Below, in pieces: positions 52,483 through 62,199 of a stretch of DNA of 64,000 nucleotides; positions within the stretch are counted from its first letter, which is position 1; each line of letters starts with the position of its first letter. Under the pieces are notes generated by a model. It searched no databases and was not told where the DNA came from. It was given only the letters and a program-made list of their open reading frames with translations. The position numbers and the translations under genes were made by a program. The stretch spans positions 310,001-374,000 of the forward strand of contig CAXBFG010000001.1 in the NCBI GenBank assembly GCA_963975155.1, written 5' to 3'. This DNA is from UBA5109 sp963975155. GTDB lineage: Bacteria; Pseudomonadota; Gammaproteobacteria; Pseudomonadales; Pseudohongiellaceae.

Positions 52483-55020
52483 CTACTGATTTTCAGCAAT
52501 ATTTGAACTTTGTATCGTTTCTTTCCCGAACGGTTTGAAGGTAATGAACAGTTGTGGCAACAGAATTAAGGCACCGAGAAGAGCAATAAACATTGCCAGA
52601 CCGGTTAACAAACCAAAGTAAATGGTTGGTATGAAGTTTGAAAAAACCAGAATTGAAAATCCGACAATAATGGTAAAACTGGTGTAATACATAGCCTGAC
52701 CAATACTGCCATGGCATTTATGCATGGTGTCTTTATAGTTCTGATGCAGAGGAAATTGCAGTTGAAATCGAAGGATATAATGAATCGTATCATCTACAGC
52801 AATACCTACAGATATTGCTGCAATAGTGATCGTCATCATGTCCAGTGGGATATTCAGCCAACCCATCAAACCCAGCACTGTAGAAGCTGAAAGTATATTG
52901 GGGATAATGCCAATAACTGCCAGCTTGAAGGACCTGAATATAACTATAAACATGATAAAAATTACAGCCAGTACCAAACTTAAAGTAAGGATTTGTGAAT
53001 CAAACAAACTCAATAACATATTGTTATACAGGACAAACATCCCTGTCAGGTGAATTTGTTCCGGAACCAGATCAAACTCACCCTGCAGGTTTTCCCTTAT
53101 CTTGATCAAGAGCTCATTCCTGACCAGTTCAGGCTTGGTTTCAAGCACTCTGATTGAAAAGCGTACCTGGTCATTTTCAATCGAAGCATATGGCGTAATA
53201 AGGTCGTCCTTGTATTCCTGAGGTACCAGGTTATAGAGAACGGCGAGTTCAAGGTTGTCCAGCGGTTCATTATCATTCAGTTCGTAAACAAGCTGCAGGA
53301 TGGTCCCGAGTGATAGAATCTTGCCAGTTTCAGGCATGGCATCGAGGGCATTGTGTATAGCAAGGATTAAAGCCATTTTATCGGTTGTGAACCAGTAACC
53401 CTCATCATCCTCGTTAAGCTCATCTTCGAAAAAGAAACCATCATCTTCCAGAAAAAAATCGTCTCCAGCACTTTCGTCTACAGAAAGCCCGTTTTCAGAA
53501 TCTGTTGTTTCAGACGTATCTTCGGGTGGATACAGGTCTATGATGACATCCAGCGGTGTAGTGCCACCCATGTTTTGATCGATAGACACCATGCCCTGAT
53601 AAATTTCAGTGCTTTCATCAAAGTAATCGATAAAGCTGTTTTCAACACTCAGACGGTACATGCCAGTAACACTGAATACGAAGAGGAAACCGGCGATGAC
53701 AAGAATGGTTTTACCAAAGCGAGCAGTGAATGCGGCCAGATATGGCGTAATATCGACAAAACGTTTCCCTGATGCAGTCGGGTTTTCCTTTAAGAGGACC
53801 ATCAGGGTAGGAAAAACCAGGAAGGTCAGTATGAAAGACAGCGCTACGCCCACCATCATCATCAGACCAAAGTTGATAATTGGCGGAATGTCACTGCTGA
53901 CCAAGGATCCGAAAGCAACTATTGTTGTCAGGCTGGTATAGGCACAGGGTTTAACCATGTGTTGTAAGGTTGCACGAATACGCTCCTTGTGTGGTTCACC
54001 CTTTCCCTCAGCTTCCAGTTCCCGGTATCGCACAATTAAATGTACATTCAGGGAAATCGTTATTATCAGCAATAATGAAATAAAGTTGGACGAAATGACC
54101 GTCACGGGCCAATCAAGCAAACCCAATAAACCGACAATACAAACAGCAGTAACGACACAGGAAAAAAGCGGGATCCCAATGTATCTGATTTTTCTGAACA
54201 AATAGCCTAAGGTCAGAATAATAAAAAATAAAATCACTATGCCAAAAGTTTCCAGATCATTCCTTACAAAAGTGATGAGGTCATCGGCAATCATGGGCAC
54301 GCCGCCCATAACGATAGTTGCCTCAGAGCGATATTCATTCAAAATTGATCGCAGTTCTGCAATATCATTATGTCGGTTGATATCGGAGATGGTCTTTAAT
54401 TCACGGTATTGCACTTCCAGTATTTCAAGCTCGTCGCGTTGTTCCGGGCTGCGATCAGTTCCTGCGATGGCTCTTAAAGCAGCTCTTTGATCGGCAATTT
54501 CATCGAGCGCTGGATTAGCCGTGAAATTGACGATAAGAGCAGTGGTCTGGGCGTCTTCGCTGAGCAAGATATTACGATAGGCAAGATTGCTGGCAAGGTC
54601 TTCCCTGGCTGCTTCGATATCGATGCCCGGATCATCAAGCGTAAGAATGTTATCTGCCAGGCCTGATAATGGCACGTCAGCTACTTTCAGTAATGGAACA
54701 TTAAAAATACTGTCAACCGAACTCACCCGCTCCATTAACTCAATGCTATCTTTCATGCTATGCAGCCTGGCCAGACTTGAGGCCTCAAACAAGGGAGCCT
54801 CCGGCTTATAGGAAACAAATACAAAATCGCTGGTGTTATAGCGATCATTCATCTGTCTTGAGTATTCCAGATCTGCATCACCTTCAATAACCAAGGTGTC
54901 AGAGGAAGCATCAAGTCTGAAATATTGGGTAAACCAACCTAGCGTGAGAGTTAACAGCAATAACAGGAACAGACAGGTTTTTGGCCTATTTAGTGCGAAC
55001 TGTAGATAGTACTTAAACAT
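52483..55020 (-). CDS. RND/MMPL-family exporter
   Basis: This 845-residue protein has the two-fold RND layout: a first helix (about 14-30), a periplasmic loop (to about 255), helices 2-6 (258-410), a seventh helix (about 437-455), a second loop, and five more helices (to about 830). It is of the MMPL/HAE3 type that works without the tripartite AcrB partners and often moves lipids or hopanoid-like molecules; the substrate here is unknown. The second loop holds an acidic insert (about 499-541) with Phe clusters. It is divergent from the Slam-like gene. Confidence 0.88.
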   Translation of the reverse strand: MFKYYLQFALNRPKTCLFLLLLLTLTLGWFTQYFRLDASSDTLVIEGDADLEYSRQMNDRYNTSDFVFVSYKPEAPLFEASSLARLHSMKDSIELMERVSSVDSIFNVPLLKVADVPLSGLADNILTLDDPGIDIEAAREDLASNLAYRNILLSEDAQTTALIVNFTANPALDEIADQRAALRAIAGTDRSPEQRDELEILEVQYRELKTISDINRHNDIAELRSILNEYRSEATIVMGGVPMIADDLITFVRNDLETFGIVILFFIILTLGYLFRKIRYIGIPLFSCVVTAVCIVGLLGLLDWPVTVISSNFISLLLIITISLNVHLIVRYRELEAEGKGEPHKERIRATLQHMVKPCAYTSLTTIVAFGSLVSSDIPPIINFGLMMMVGVALSFILTFLVFPTLMVLLKENPTASGKRFVDITPYLAAFTARFGKTILVIAGFLFVFSVTGMYRLSVENSFIDYFDESTEIYQGMVSIDQNMGGTTPLDVIIDLYPPEDTSETTDSENGLSVDESAGDDFFLEDDGFFFEDELNEDDEGYWFTTDKMALILAIHNALDAMPETGKILSLGTILQLVYELNDNEPLDNLELAVLYNLVPQEYKDDLITPYASIENDQVRFSIRVLETKPELVRNELLIKIRENLQGEFDLVPEQIHLTGMFVLYNNMLLSLFDSQILTLSLVLAVIFIMFIVIFRSFKLAVIGIIPNILSASTVLGLMGWLNIPLDMMTITIAAISVGIAVDDTIHYILRFQLQFPLHQNYKDTMHKCHGSIGQAMYYTSFTIIVGFSILVFSNFIPTIYFGLLTGLAMFIALLGALILLPQLFITFKPFGKETIQSSNIAENQ

Positions 55021-55259
55021 GCAACTCCCTGAGAGACCGAATACAACTTACAAGAAAGCCGCGGATTATAGCTCAAGGTCCATAAATATGTTTAATATAG
55101 TTAACATTTCAAGTGCTTAGCTAAGCTGATACTTTTATCCAGAATGCAGGAAACACTTGGAATTCATATAAATTTGAGGATAATGGCAAACTGATCTTAG
55201 CAATCCAGGGATTGATGTTGCTCGGTACAATAAATCCAGCCAGACTCCGGACCAAAATA

Positions 55260-56588
55260 ATGAATAGGCTTATTTGTATTTTATTTTCCACAGCCTTATT
55301 TTCTTTTTCCCCTGTGCAAGCCGCGGAATCCCAGACTGAATTAGTTGCACAAATGAACGCCCTGATCCAAATGGGGCGTTACCAGGAAGCATTCCAGTTG
55401 GGCCAGACTGGCTTGTTTGATTATGAAGGCGAACCTAACTTTGATTTTGCCTATGGCTTGGCAGCCCTGGAGTCAGGCTTTCCTGACGAAGCCGTATTTG
55501 CTTTTGAGCGAATTGTGTATAACAACAGGGACCAGCAACGGGTCAAACTGGAACTGGCTCGTGCCTATTTTCTCAGCGAAAATTATGCAGCCTCAGAAAC
55601 CCTCTTCAACGAAGTTCTGGCCACTAATCCCGCCGACAATGTCAGAAATAATATCCAGGCATTTCTACAATTAATCGAACAAGCCCAGAGTTCTGTCAGC
55701 AATATCCTGATCTGGAGTGTCGGCTTCAATACCGGCACGGATTCAAACATAAATAGTGCAACCGAACTGGGGGTCATCGACACCCCTATCGGAGACGTTA
55801 CCTTAAGTGCCGGAGGCCAGAAAATAGAGAGTAACTTCACCGACTTGAACGGCAGCATACGCTTTATACGACCTATTGATAAAAGCCGGAATTTTACGGC
55901 ACAAGCCAATGTCAGCAACAGAAATAACCGCAAGACGGACCAGTTCGATCTGACAGTTGGCTCAGCCCAGGTTGCATATAACTGGGGGCTGGATACAAGC
56001 TTGCGTTATTCCCACGCCCTGCGCAGCCAAATCGTGAGACTGGATGGCGCGTCTTTCCAAAACAGCACAAGTTTGCTTAATACGATTCAGCGAATTGGCG
56101 GCAACGGATGGTCACAATCCCTGACTGGTGCTTATACTGCAGTTCGATACGCTACTGGTCAAAACGCTAACGCGAATCTGCGTGATATTAATCAGCTGTT
56201 GATCTCTGGTGTGTTGAGCAAATCAAGCAACAGAAATCAGGTGAGTGCCAGTGCCTTTTACGGGGATGACCGGATATTAAATGATGTCGCCAAGAATAAT
56301 GAAACCAGTTTCATCGGTATTGCTTTGGCAGATCAGTTTTTATTAATGCCGCAGCATTTGCTGTACGCGCGAGCTTCTCTGCAGAGCAATGATCATGAGG
56401 CTGCAGACCCTATTTTCAATATCACCCGTGAAAATGATACTTTTTCAACCTCATTCGGTTGGATATGGCAATTGCGCTCGAATATAACCATTACCACTGA
56501 TCTCACCTACACGGACAATGAAAGTAACATCGATTTATACAGTTATGACAGAACCCGACTCCAGACCGGCGTGCGCATACAGTTTTAA
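55260..56588 (+). CDS. Outer-membrane protein with TPR and beta-barrel, Slam-like (DUF560)
   Basis: This protein of about 442 residues has a signal peptide ending near VQAAES, then TPR-like helices (residues about 20-150, including VKLELARAYFLSENYAASETLFNEVLA and NIQAFLQ), then a beta-rich part opening with SVGFNTGTDSNIN and ending in RIQF, a C-terminal Phe typical of barrels. This matches the Slam/DUF560 family, which moves lipoproteins to the cell surface in Neisseria and others. No client lipoprotein gene is adjacent, so the role is inferred. The start at 55260 is preferred; 16 codons upstream are open but lack signal-peptide features. Confidence 0.7.
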   Translation: MNRLICILFSTALFSFSPVQAAESQTELVAQMNALIQMGRYQEAFQLGQTGLFDYEGEPNFDFAYGLAALESGFPDEAVFAFERIVYNNRDQQRVKLELARAYFLSENYAASETLFNEVLATNPADNVRNNIQAFLQLIEQAQSSVSNILIWSVGFNTGTDSNINSATELGVIDTPIGDVTLSAGGQKIESNFTDLNGSIRFIRPIDKSRNFTAQANVSNRNNRKTDQFDLTVGSAQVAYNWGLDTSLRYSHALRSQIVRLDGASFQNSTSLLNTIQRIGGNGWSQSLTGAYTAVRYATGQNANANLRDINQLLISGVLSKSSNRNQVSASAFYGDDRILNDVAKNNETSFIGIALADQFLLMPQHLLYARASLQSNDHEAADPIFNITRENDTFSTSFGWIWQLRSNITITTDLTYTDNESNIDLYSYDRTRLQTGVRIQF

Positions 56589-56632
56589 CTATTCAATCCT
56601 GATCTTGTTAGCCCTTGTCAGCCCTTCTCAGC

Positions 56633-57055
56633 TCACCCATCGTCAGAATTTTCACTTCGCTGTGGCCCTTCCTTAAAGTCCAGAGAAGCAGAATTAATAC
56701 AATAGCGTAGTCCTTCAGGTCCAGGGCCATCCGGAAATACATGCCCAAGATGGGCGTCACAACGAGCACATAACACTTCAGTTCTGGACATCCCATGACT
56801 GCTGTCAGTCTCTTCTGATACATGACTCCTGGTTACCGGGTGGGTGAAACTTGGCCAACCCGAGCCGGAATCAAACTTCTGCTCCGATTCAAATAATGGC
56901 AGGCCACAACAACGACATAAATACTCACCTGCATCATGCTTATCCCAATATTCGCCACTAAAAGCCCTTTCTGTACCCTTCTCGCGGGTAATTTTATATT
57001 CATCAGGACTTAAGGCCTGCTGCCATTCTTTATTGTCTTTAATTACTTTTTCCAT
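56633..57055 (-). CDS. msrB: Peptide methionine (R)-S-oxide reductase MsrB
   Basis: MsrB repairs the R form of oxidised methionine. The 140 residues carry two zinc-binding CxxC pairs (CRCC and CARC), GSGWPSF, and the catalytic cysteine in RYCINSASLDF. The start is ATG at 57055 (MEKVIKDNKEW), with AAGGA just upstream; six further codons are open above it. It converges on the Slam-like gene and is divergent from alaA. No MsrA domain is attached. Confidence 0.96.
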   Translation of the reverse strand: MEKVIKDNKEWQQALSPDEYKITREKGTERAFSGEYWDKHDAGEYLCRCCGLPLFESEQKFDSGSGWPSFTHPVTRSHVSEETDSSHGMSRTEVLCARCDAHLGHVFPDGPGPEGLRYCINSASLDFKEGPQRSENSDDG

Positions 57056-57207
57056 ATTCCTTATACTCCACAATAAAAACTGAGAGACTGGTTATCATCT
57101 TGCTCATTCAGTACAATGCGCAACCCACTTAATTCGGGCATCACAGGGCTGTATATAGTTCAACTTACAGGATTAATACAGTCTAAGACCAGCTAATGGT
57201 AAGCGAT

Positions 57208-58425
57208 ATGCGTACACTAAAACAGTCGAACAAGCTAAAGCACGTTTGTTACGAAATCAGGGGACCCGCCCTGCAAGCTGCCAAACAGCTTGAAGAAGAA
57301 GGCCATAAGATCGCCAAGTTAAATATTGGTAATCCAGGCGCCTTCGGCTTTGAGGCGCCAGAAGAAATATTGCAGGATGTGATTTACAACCTGAGCCAGG
57401 CAGAACCCTATTCTGATTCCAAAGGGCTTTTTTCTGCGCGCAAAGCAGTGATGCATGAAACTCAGCGTCTTAATATCAAAGGTGTTGAAATCAACGATAT
57501 CTACCTTGGTAATGGCGTCAGTGAATTAATCGTCATGGCTATGCAGGCCCTGTTAAATAATGGTGATGAAGTGTTGATCCCGGCACCAGACTATCCATTG
57601 TGGACTGCAGCGGTAAGTTTAAGTGGTGGAACCCCGGTACATTATTTGTGCGATGAGGAAGCTGACTGGTTTCCTGATATTGACGACATAAAAAGCAAAA
57701 TAACGGATCGCACCAAGGCACTGGTTATTATTAACCCGAACAATCCGACGGGGGCCGTTTATAGCAAGGCATTACTGGAACAAATTGTTGATTTGGCTAG
57801 AGAGCATGATTTGATTCTCTATTCGGATGAAATATACGACAAAATCCTTTATGACGATGCAAAGCACGTTCCACTTGCCTCACTTTGTGATGATTTACTG
57901 GTGCTTACCTTTAACGGACTTTCAAAAACCTATCGACTGGCTGGCTTCCGTTCCGGCTGGATGTTTATTAGCGGCAATAAATTAAAAGGCAAAGATTATA
58001 TTGAAGGCCTGGAAATTCTGTCCAATATGCGGCTGTGTTCAAACGTACCTGCACAACTGGGCATTCAAACAGCATTAGGCGGCTATCAAAGTATTAATGA
58101 GTTAATTATCCCAGGCGGACGCTTGCGCGATCAGCGCGATTTAGCCTACCAGATGCTTAATGATATTCCCGGGGTTAGCTGCACGCTCCCCAAAGGGGCT
58201 ATTTATATTTTCCCGAAACTTGATCCAAAGAAATTCAAGATAAAAAGTGGCGAAAAATTCATTCTGGAATTACTGTTACAAGAAAAGGTATTAATGGTGC
58301 AAGGCAGTGGTTTCAATATAAAAGATGAGCAGCATTTCAGAATTGTTTTTCTGCCTCGGGAAGATGACCTGAGTGATGCTTTGGAGAAGCTGGCTCGCTT
58401 CCTGGATAAATATTCACAAGCCTAG
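57208..58425 (+). CDS. alaA: Alanine-synthesising aminotransferase AlaA
   Basis: AlaA is a PLP enzyme that makes alanine from pyruvate with glutamate. The roughly 405 residues match the E. coli AlaA/YfbQ layout: KLKHVCYEIRGPALQAAK at the N-terminus, LNIGNPGAFGF, NPNNPTGAVY, YSDEIYDKI, and the PLP lysine in NGLSKTYRLAGFRSGW. The ATG at 57208 aligns exactly with the E. coli start; an ATG four codons earlier (57196) is possible. The stop codon shares bases with that of pdxB on the other strand. Confidence 0.92.
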   Translation: MRTLKQSNKLKHVCYEIRGPALQAAKQLEEEGHKIAKLNIGNPGAFGFEAPEEILQDVIYNLSQAEPYSDSKGLFSARKAVMHETQRLNIKGVEINDIYLGNGVSELIVMAMQALLNNGDEVLIPAPDYPLWTAAVSLSGGTPVHYLCDEEADWFPDIDDIKSKITDRTKALVIINPNNPTGAVYSKALLEQIVDLAREHDLILYSDEIYDKILYDDAKHVPLASLCDDLLVLTFNGLSKTYRLAGFRSGWMFISGNKLKGKDYIEGLEILSNMRLCSNVPAQLGIQTALGGYQSINELIIPGGRLRDQRDLAYQMLNDIPGVSCTLPKGAIYIFPKLDPKKFKIKSGEKFILELLLQEKVLMVQGSGFNIKDEQHFRIVFLPREDDLSDALEKLARFLDKYSQA

Positions 58426-59564
58426 CTAAAACCCAGTTTTCGAAGGGTATTTTCGGCTTCGGCTGAATAAGCTGAATAATCCAGCTGGTAACAGGGAAAT
58501 TCCCGGCGCAACGGATAACCTTTGCGCAAGAGATCAAAGCTGTTGACAGCATTGTCATTTAACAACTGCTGCAATTGCTGGTGATCAATATGTATTTCGT
58601 AAGCCGCCAATATGCTTTGATTAATTTCCTGCAAGGGATTTTTTCCGACAAGATCAACTTTGAGTGGCATTTTTTCCTGACTAAGTGGATATTTATCGGC
58701 CTGATGCAGGCCGAAAAAATCAGTAAAGGCCTGATATATCTGTTCAGTGCCCTGCTCTTTTCCCTCCAGGCTATATCCGGCTATATGACAGGTGCCAATT
58801 TCAACCTGAGCCAGTAAAGGCAAACTTATATCCGGTTCGTTTTCCCAGACATCCAGGACACAATGCAAGGGGCCAGCCTGCTTATCAACAAGCCTTGATA
58901 GCAGCCCCTGATTATCAATCACTGCTCCTCTGGCCGCATTTATCAAAATGGTATCAGGCTTAAGTTTCTGTATAAGCTCTGCATTAAATAAATGGTAGCT
59001 TGGTTCGGGCCCACTTGTTGTAAGCGGAGTATGCAAACTGATCACTTCCTGCCTGAGCACTTCATGAAATGAAACAAAATGTTCTGCCAGTGGATGCTTG
59101 CTATCCAGAAAAGGATCATAAATAACAAAGTTGATAGACAGTTTGTCCAGATAATATGCCAGTAAGCTGCCGATATTTCCGGCACCAACTATGCCTACAG
59201 AAAGCTTGCGCCAGTCAAAGCCATGTTTTTCCGAAAGCAAAGCCAAGCACGCCACAACATATTGGACAACCGAATTGGCATTAGAGCCGGGTGCATAAGC
59301 AAATTTGATATTTTCCTGTTCGAGGAAATTTGTATCGACATGATCAATGCCGCTGGTAGTGCTGCCGACAAATTTTACCGAAGACTTGTCCAGCAGTTCT
59401 TTATCAATCTTTGTAACCGACCTCACCAGTATGGCATCGGCCTGCCTGATTGCTTGCGGAGAAATATCACGGCCAGCAATTTTTGTTAAGGAAGCAATTT
59501 TTTCGAAATGTTCCAAACCACTGATATTCTCATCAGCGACTATATGTAATCCGTTTCGATTCAT
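58422..59564 (-). CDS. pdxB: Erythronate-4-phosphate dehydrogenase PdxB
   Basis: PdxB oxidises 4-phosphoerythronate in the DXP-independent route to pyridoxal phosphate. The 380 residues have the D-2-hydroxyacid dehydrogenase core: VADENISGLEHFE, GSTTSGIDHVD, the NAD motif GIVGAGNIGSLLA, and the catalytic Arg, Glu and His in NAARGAVID, WENEPD and CHIAGYSLEGK. The C-terminal extension (about 290-380) is the PdxB-specific dimerisation domain. The start overlaps the tusA stop by 4 bases. Confidence 0.95.
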   Translation of the reverse strand: MNRNGLHIVADENISGLEHFEKIASLTKIAGRDISPQAIRQADAILVRSVTKIDKELLDKSSVKFVGSTTSGIDHVDTNFLEQENIKFAYAPGSNANSVVQYVVACLALLSEKHGFDWRKLSVGIVGAGNIGSLLAYYLDKLSINFVIYDPFLDSKHPLAEHFVSFHEVLRQEVISLHTPLTTSGPEPSYHLFNAELIQKLKPDTILINAARGAVIDNQGLLSRLVDKQAGPLHCVLDVWENEPDISLPLLAQVEIGTCHIAGYSLEGKEQGTEQIYQAFTDFFGLHQADKYPLSQEKMPLKVDLVGKNPLQEINQSILAAYEIHIDHQQLQQLLNDNAVNSFDLLRKGYPLRREFPCYQLDYSAYSAEAENTLRKLGFS

Positions 59565-59836
59565 TTACTGGACTGTTCTGTGGAGATTGAACCATCCGAT
59601 TTGCGTATAATAAAATGAAACTCCTGCTGCTTTTCCCGATTTGAAATCAGCTCATGTCCAAGGAAATGACAGAATTTTGGTATGTCACGGGTAGTTGATG
59701 GATCCGTTGCCAGTACTGTTACTTTGTCGCCAATAGAAATTTCGCGAATTTTTTTATGCAGCAACATCACCGGTTCGGGACAAAATAAACCACGCGCATC
59801 GAGAATATATTCAGCGTTATTTGGTGTTTCGGACAT
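59561..59836 (-). CDS. tusA: Sulfur carrier protein TusA
   Basis: TusA takes persulfide sulfur from IscS and passes it on for tRNA thiolation and other sulfur transfers. The 91 residues carry the family motif LDARGLFCPEPVM, with the acceptor Cys19. It overlaps pdxB by 4 bases and lies downstream of ttcA, another tRNA sulfur-modification gene, although TtcA itself does not normally use TusA. Confidence 0.95.
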   Translation of the reverse strand: MSETPNNAEYILDARGLFCPEPVMLLHKKIREISIGDKVTVLATDPSTTRDIPKFCHFLGHELISNREKQQEFHFIIRKSDGSISTEQSSK

Positions 59837-59903
59837 CTGTTTAAGCTATCCCTGTCATATCTGTGTACCTGAACCTGGTTTATACCAACAAGACATTGCC
59901 ACT

Positions 59904-60116
59904 TTATCCATTCCCTCTCAATATAAGATTGCAACTATAACTCTCAGCATCATAATCGATAAATGCCTTACCTTGTTCCAGTTGCTTCATGACATGCAAG
60001 ACCTTTGTATTCAGGTCATAAATTTGCACACCATAATCCGTGCCTTCCCTGCTGACAAATTCTTCAATAAGCGATCTTAGGGTATCCGCCTGCAATTCTT
60101 GATAGGGAATTTCCAT
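59904..60116 (-). CDS. YheU/UPF0270 family protein
   Basis: This 70-residue protein begins MEIPYQELQADTLRSLIEEF and continues SREGTDYG, the defining stretch of UPF0270 (E. coli YheU). It is small and soluble, with no known function. It lies five bases after ttcA on the same strand, so the two are co-transcribed. Confidence 0.88.
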   Translation of the reverse strand: MEIPYQELQADTLRSLIEEFVSREGTDYGVQIYDLNTKVLHVMKQLEQGKAFIDYDAESYSCNLILRGNG

Positions 60117-60121
60117 ATAAT

Positions 60122-60991
60122 CTAAAAGAGGTTTATGGCTGTAATCAGCGAGTCCTGATGCTCCACTGATCTCTCATTGTCAGCTGCTTCCGAACGTTCC
60201 CGTTCCAGATGTTTAAAATCAAAAAGATTCGTATCGGCGAGATGCGAAGGAGCCACGTTTGTAATACTTTTAAAAAGCACATCAAGGCGACCGGGATATT
60301 GTTTGTCCCAGTCATTGAGCATTCTCTTTATTTCCTGGCGCTGCATATTGTCCTGACTGCCACATAAGGTACAGGGAATGATCGGAAATTTTTTAAGCTC
60401 TGAATATTCAGCGATATCCTTTTCCTTGCAATAGGCCAGCGGTCGTATCACGATGTGTTTTTTATCATCGCTCAATAATTTTGGTGGCATGGCTTTGAGT
60501 TTGCCACCAAAAAACATGTTCAGAAAAAGTGTTTCCATAATGTCGTGACGGTGATGCCCCAGGGCAAGCTTGCTTGCTCCAATTTGTTCTGCATAAGAAT
60601 ATAGATTACCTCTTCGTAAGCGCGAACAAAGACCACAATAACTCTTACCTTCAGTGGTTTTATCCACGACTATGGAATAGGTATCCTGCTCTATAATGTG
60701 ATAATCGACACCTATGGATTGCAGGTACTCGGGCAGAACATGTTCCGGAAAACCGGGTTGTTTCTGATCCAGATTGACAGCCTTGATGCTAAAGTTTATC
60801 GGCGCATGGCGTTGCATGTTCAGCAAAATATCCAGCATGACATAGGAATCCTTGCCACCGGAAAGGCAAACCATAACCAGATCGCCATCCTCTATCATAT
60901 TGAAGTCAGCAATAGCTCTGCCACATTCCCTGCGCAGATTTTTTTGCAGTCTGTTCATGCGCAGGCTGCTTTTTCTTAATAGTTGTCCCAC
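60122..60991 (-). CDS. ttcA: tRNA 2-thiocytidine(32) synthetase TtcA
   Basis: TtcA thiolates cytidine 32 in certain tRNAs using ATP and an Fe-S cluster. The 289 residues have the PP-loop SGGKDS (44-49) and the two CxxC pairs that hold the cluster (Cys119/Cys122 and Cys207/Cys210). ALGHHRHDIMETLFLNMFFGGKL is the family signature. The N-terminal basic stretch is normal. It is divergent from the deacetylase gene. Confidence 0.96.
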   Translation of the reverse strand: MGQLLRKSSLRMNRLQKNLRRECGRAIADFNMIEDGDLVMVCLSGGKDSYVMLDILLNMQRHAPINFSIKAVNLDQKQPGFPEHVLPEYLQSIGVDYHIIEQDTYSIVVDKTTEGKSYCGLCSRLRRGNLYSYAEQIGASKLALGHHRHDIMETLFLNMFFGGKLKAMPPKLLSDDKKHIVIRPLAYCKEKDIAEYSELKKFPIIPCTLCGSQDNMQRQEIKRMLNDWDKQYPGRLDVLFKSITNVAPSHLADTNLFDFKHLERERSEAADNERSVEHQDSLITAINLF

Positions 60992-61095
60992 AATATTCCC
61001 ACTAAACCAAATAAATAAGGTAAGTTATAGAGGCCGACAGTATAATTCTCTACCTCGGGTTTTGCTATGACGAACAAAACACAAGTCAGATTAAT

Positions 61096-62175
61096 ATGAA
61101 CAATTCAATATTCCGCAGACTGTTCCATTTATCCTCATGCTGTTTTCTGGGGCTGCTGGTATTGCCTGCGATGGCACAAAATACAGGCTCCATGCCTGCG
61201 GATCAGGCCGTTATCCTGCAATATCATCATATTTCTACAGCGACGCCAGCAATTACCAGTACCAGCCCTGAAGATTTTCGTCGCCACATGGACTATTTGG
61301 CGAGCAACAATTTCACCATACTCTCCCTGCAGGACATTCTTGCACGGCTTCAGAATGGGGAGTCCTTACCCGAGTTCAGTGCGGCAATAACTTTCGATGA
61401 TGGCTATCTGTCAGTCTACACTGATGCCTTGCCTGTGCTTCGGGAATATAACTGGCCCTTCACGGTATTCGTCACTACAGGCCTGCTGGAATCAAATTCA
61501 AGTCTTTATGCCAGCTGGGATCAAATAAGAGAAATGGCCGAGTCTGGTGCAACTATTGCCAACCATACAGTCAGTCATCCCTACTTCCTCGACAGGCAAA
61601 CCGGGGAAACAGAAAACGAGTGGTTAGATGGTATTCGCAGTGAAATAACTATTGCCGAAGAGTCCATACTGCGTGAAACCGGACAGAGCCACCGCCTGCT
61701 GGCCTATCCCTATGGTGAATATGATCCGCAGATTCAAAGTCTCATCGCAGAACTCGGTTTTATCGGTATCGGACAGCACTCAGGGCCTATCAATGGCAGT
61801 TCAGATTTCACTGCTCTGCCGCGTTTCCCTTTTTCCGGTATTTATGTATCGATGAACACATTCCCGAACAAAGTCAGAAGTCTGGCCTTTACGCTGGATA
61901 ATCTTGCGCCTCAATCGCCGCTTACTTCAGAACGCAGCCCTAGTGCAGAAATTGATTTTAGTGCCGGCACAGTCGGATTGAATCAGCTGGCCTGCTATAA
62001 CAATAATGATGTGATTGAAATACAGCTCCTGGATGCTGAAGCACAACGCTTTCAGGTAAATTCGCATATTGAAAATCGGAGCAGGCGTTTTCGATACAAT
62101 TGCACCGCACCTGGTGCCAACGGCAGGTATTACTGGTTGTCAATTCCCTGGGTTAATCCTGCAATCCCGGAATAA
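61096..62175 (+). CDS. Secreted polysaccharide deacetylase
   Basis: This 359-residue protein has a signal peptide ending near AMA-QNT (residue 27) and a NodB-type deacetylase domain. The metal and catalytic residues are visible as TFDDGY (Asp101, Asp102) and NHTVSHP (His157, His161). A C-terminal region of about 100 residues (after 260) looks like an extra beta-rich module that I do not recognise. Such enzymes remove acetyl groups from peptidoglycan or exported polysaccharide; the substrate is unknown. It converges on the glucosaminidase gene. Confidence 0.88.
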   Translation: MNNSIFRRLFHLSSCCFLGLLVLPAMAQNTGSMPADQAVILQYHHISTATPAITSTSPEDFRRHMDYLASNNFTILSLQDILARLQNGESLPEFSAAITFDDGYLSVYTDALPVLREYNWPFTVFVTTGLLESNSSLYASWDQIREMAESGATIANHTVSHPYFLDRQTGETENEWLDGIRSEITIAEESILRETGQSHRLLAYPYGEYDPQIQSLIAELGFIGIGQHSGPINGSSDFTALPRFPFSGIYVSMNTFPNKVRSLAFTLDNLAPQSPLTSERSPSAEIDFSAGTVGLNQLACYNNNDVIEIQLLDAEAQRFQVNSHIENRSRRFRYNCTAPGANGRYYWLSIPWVNPAIPE

Positions 62176-62199
62176 TCGCTGAACAATCAGGCTCTTCCT

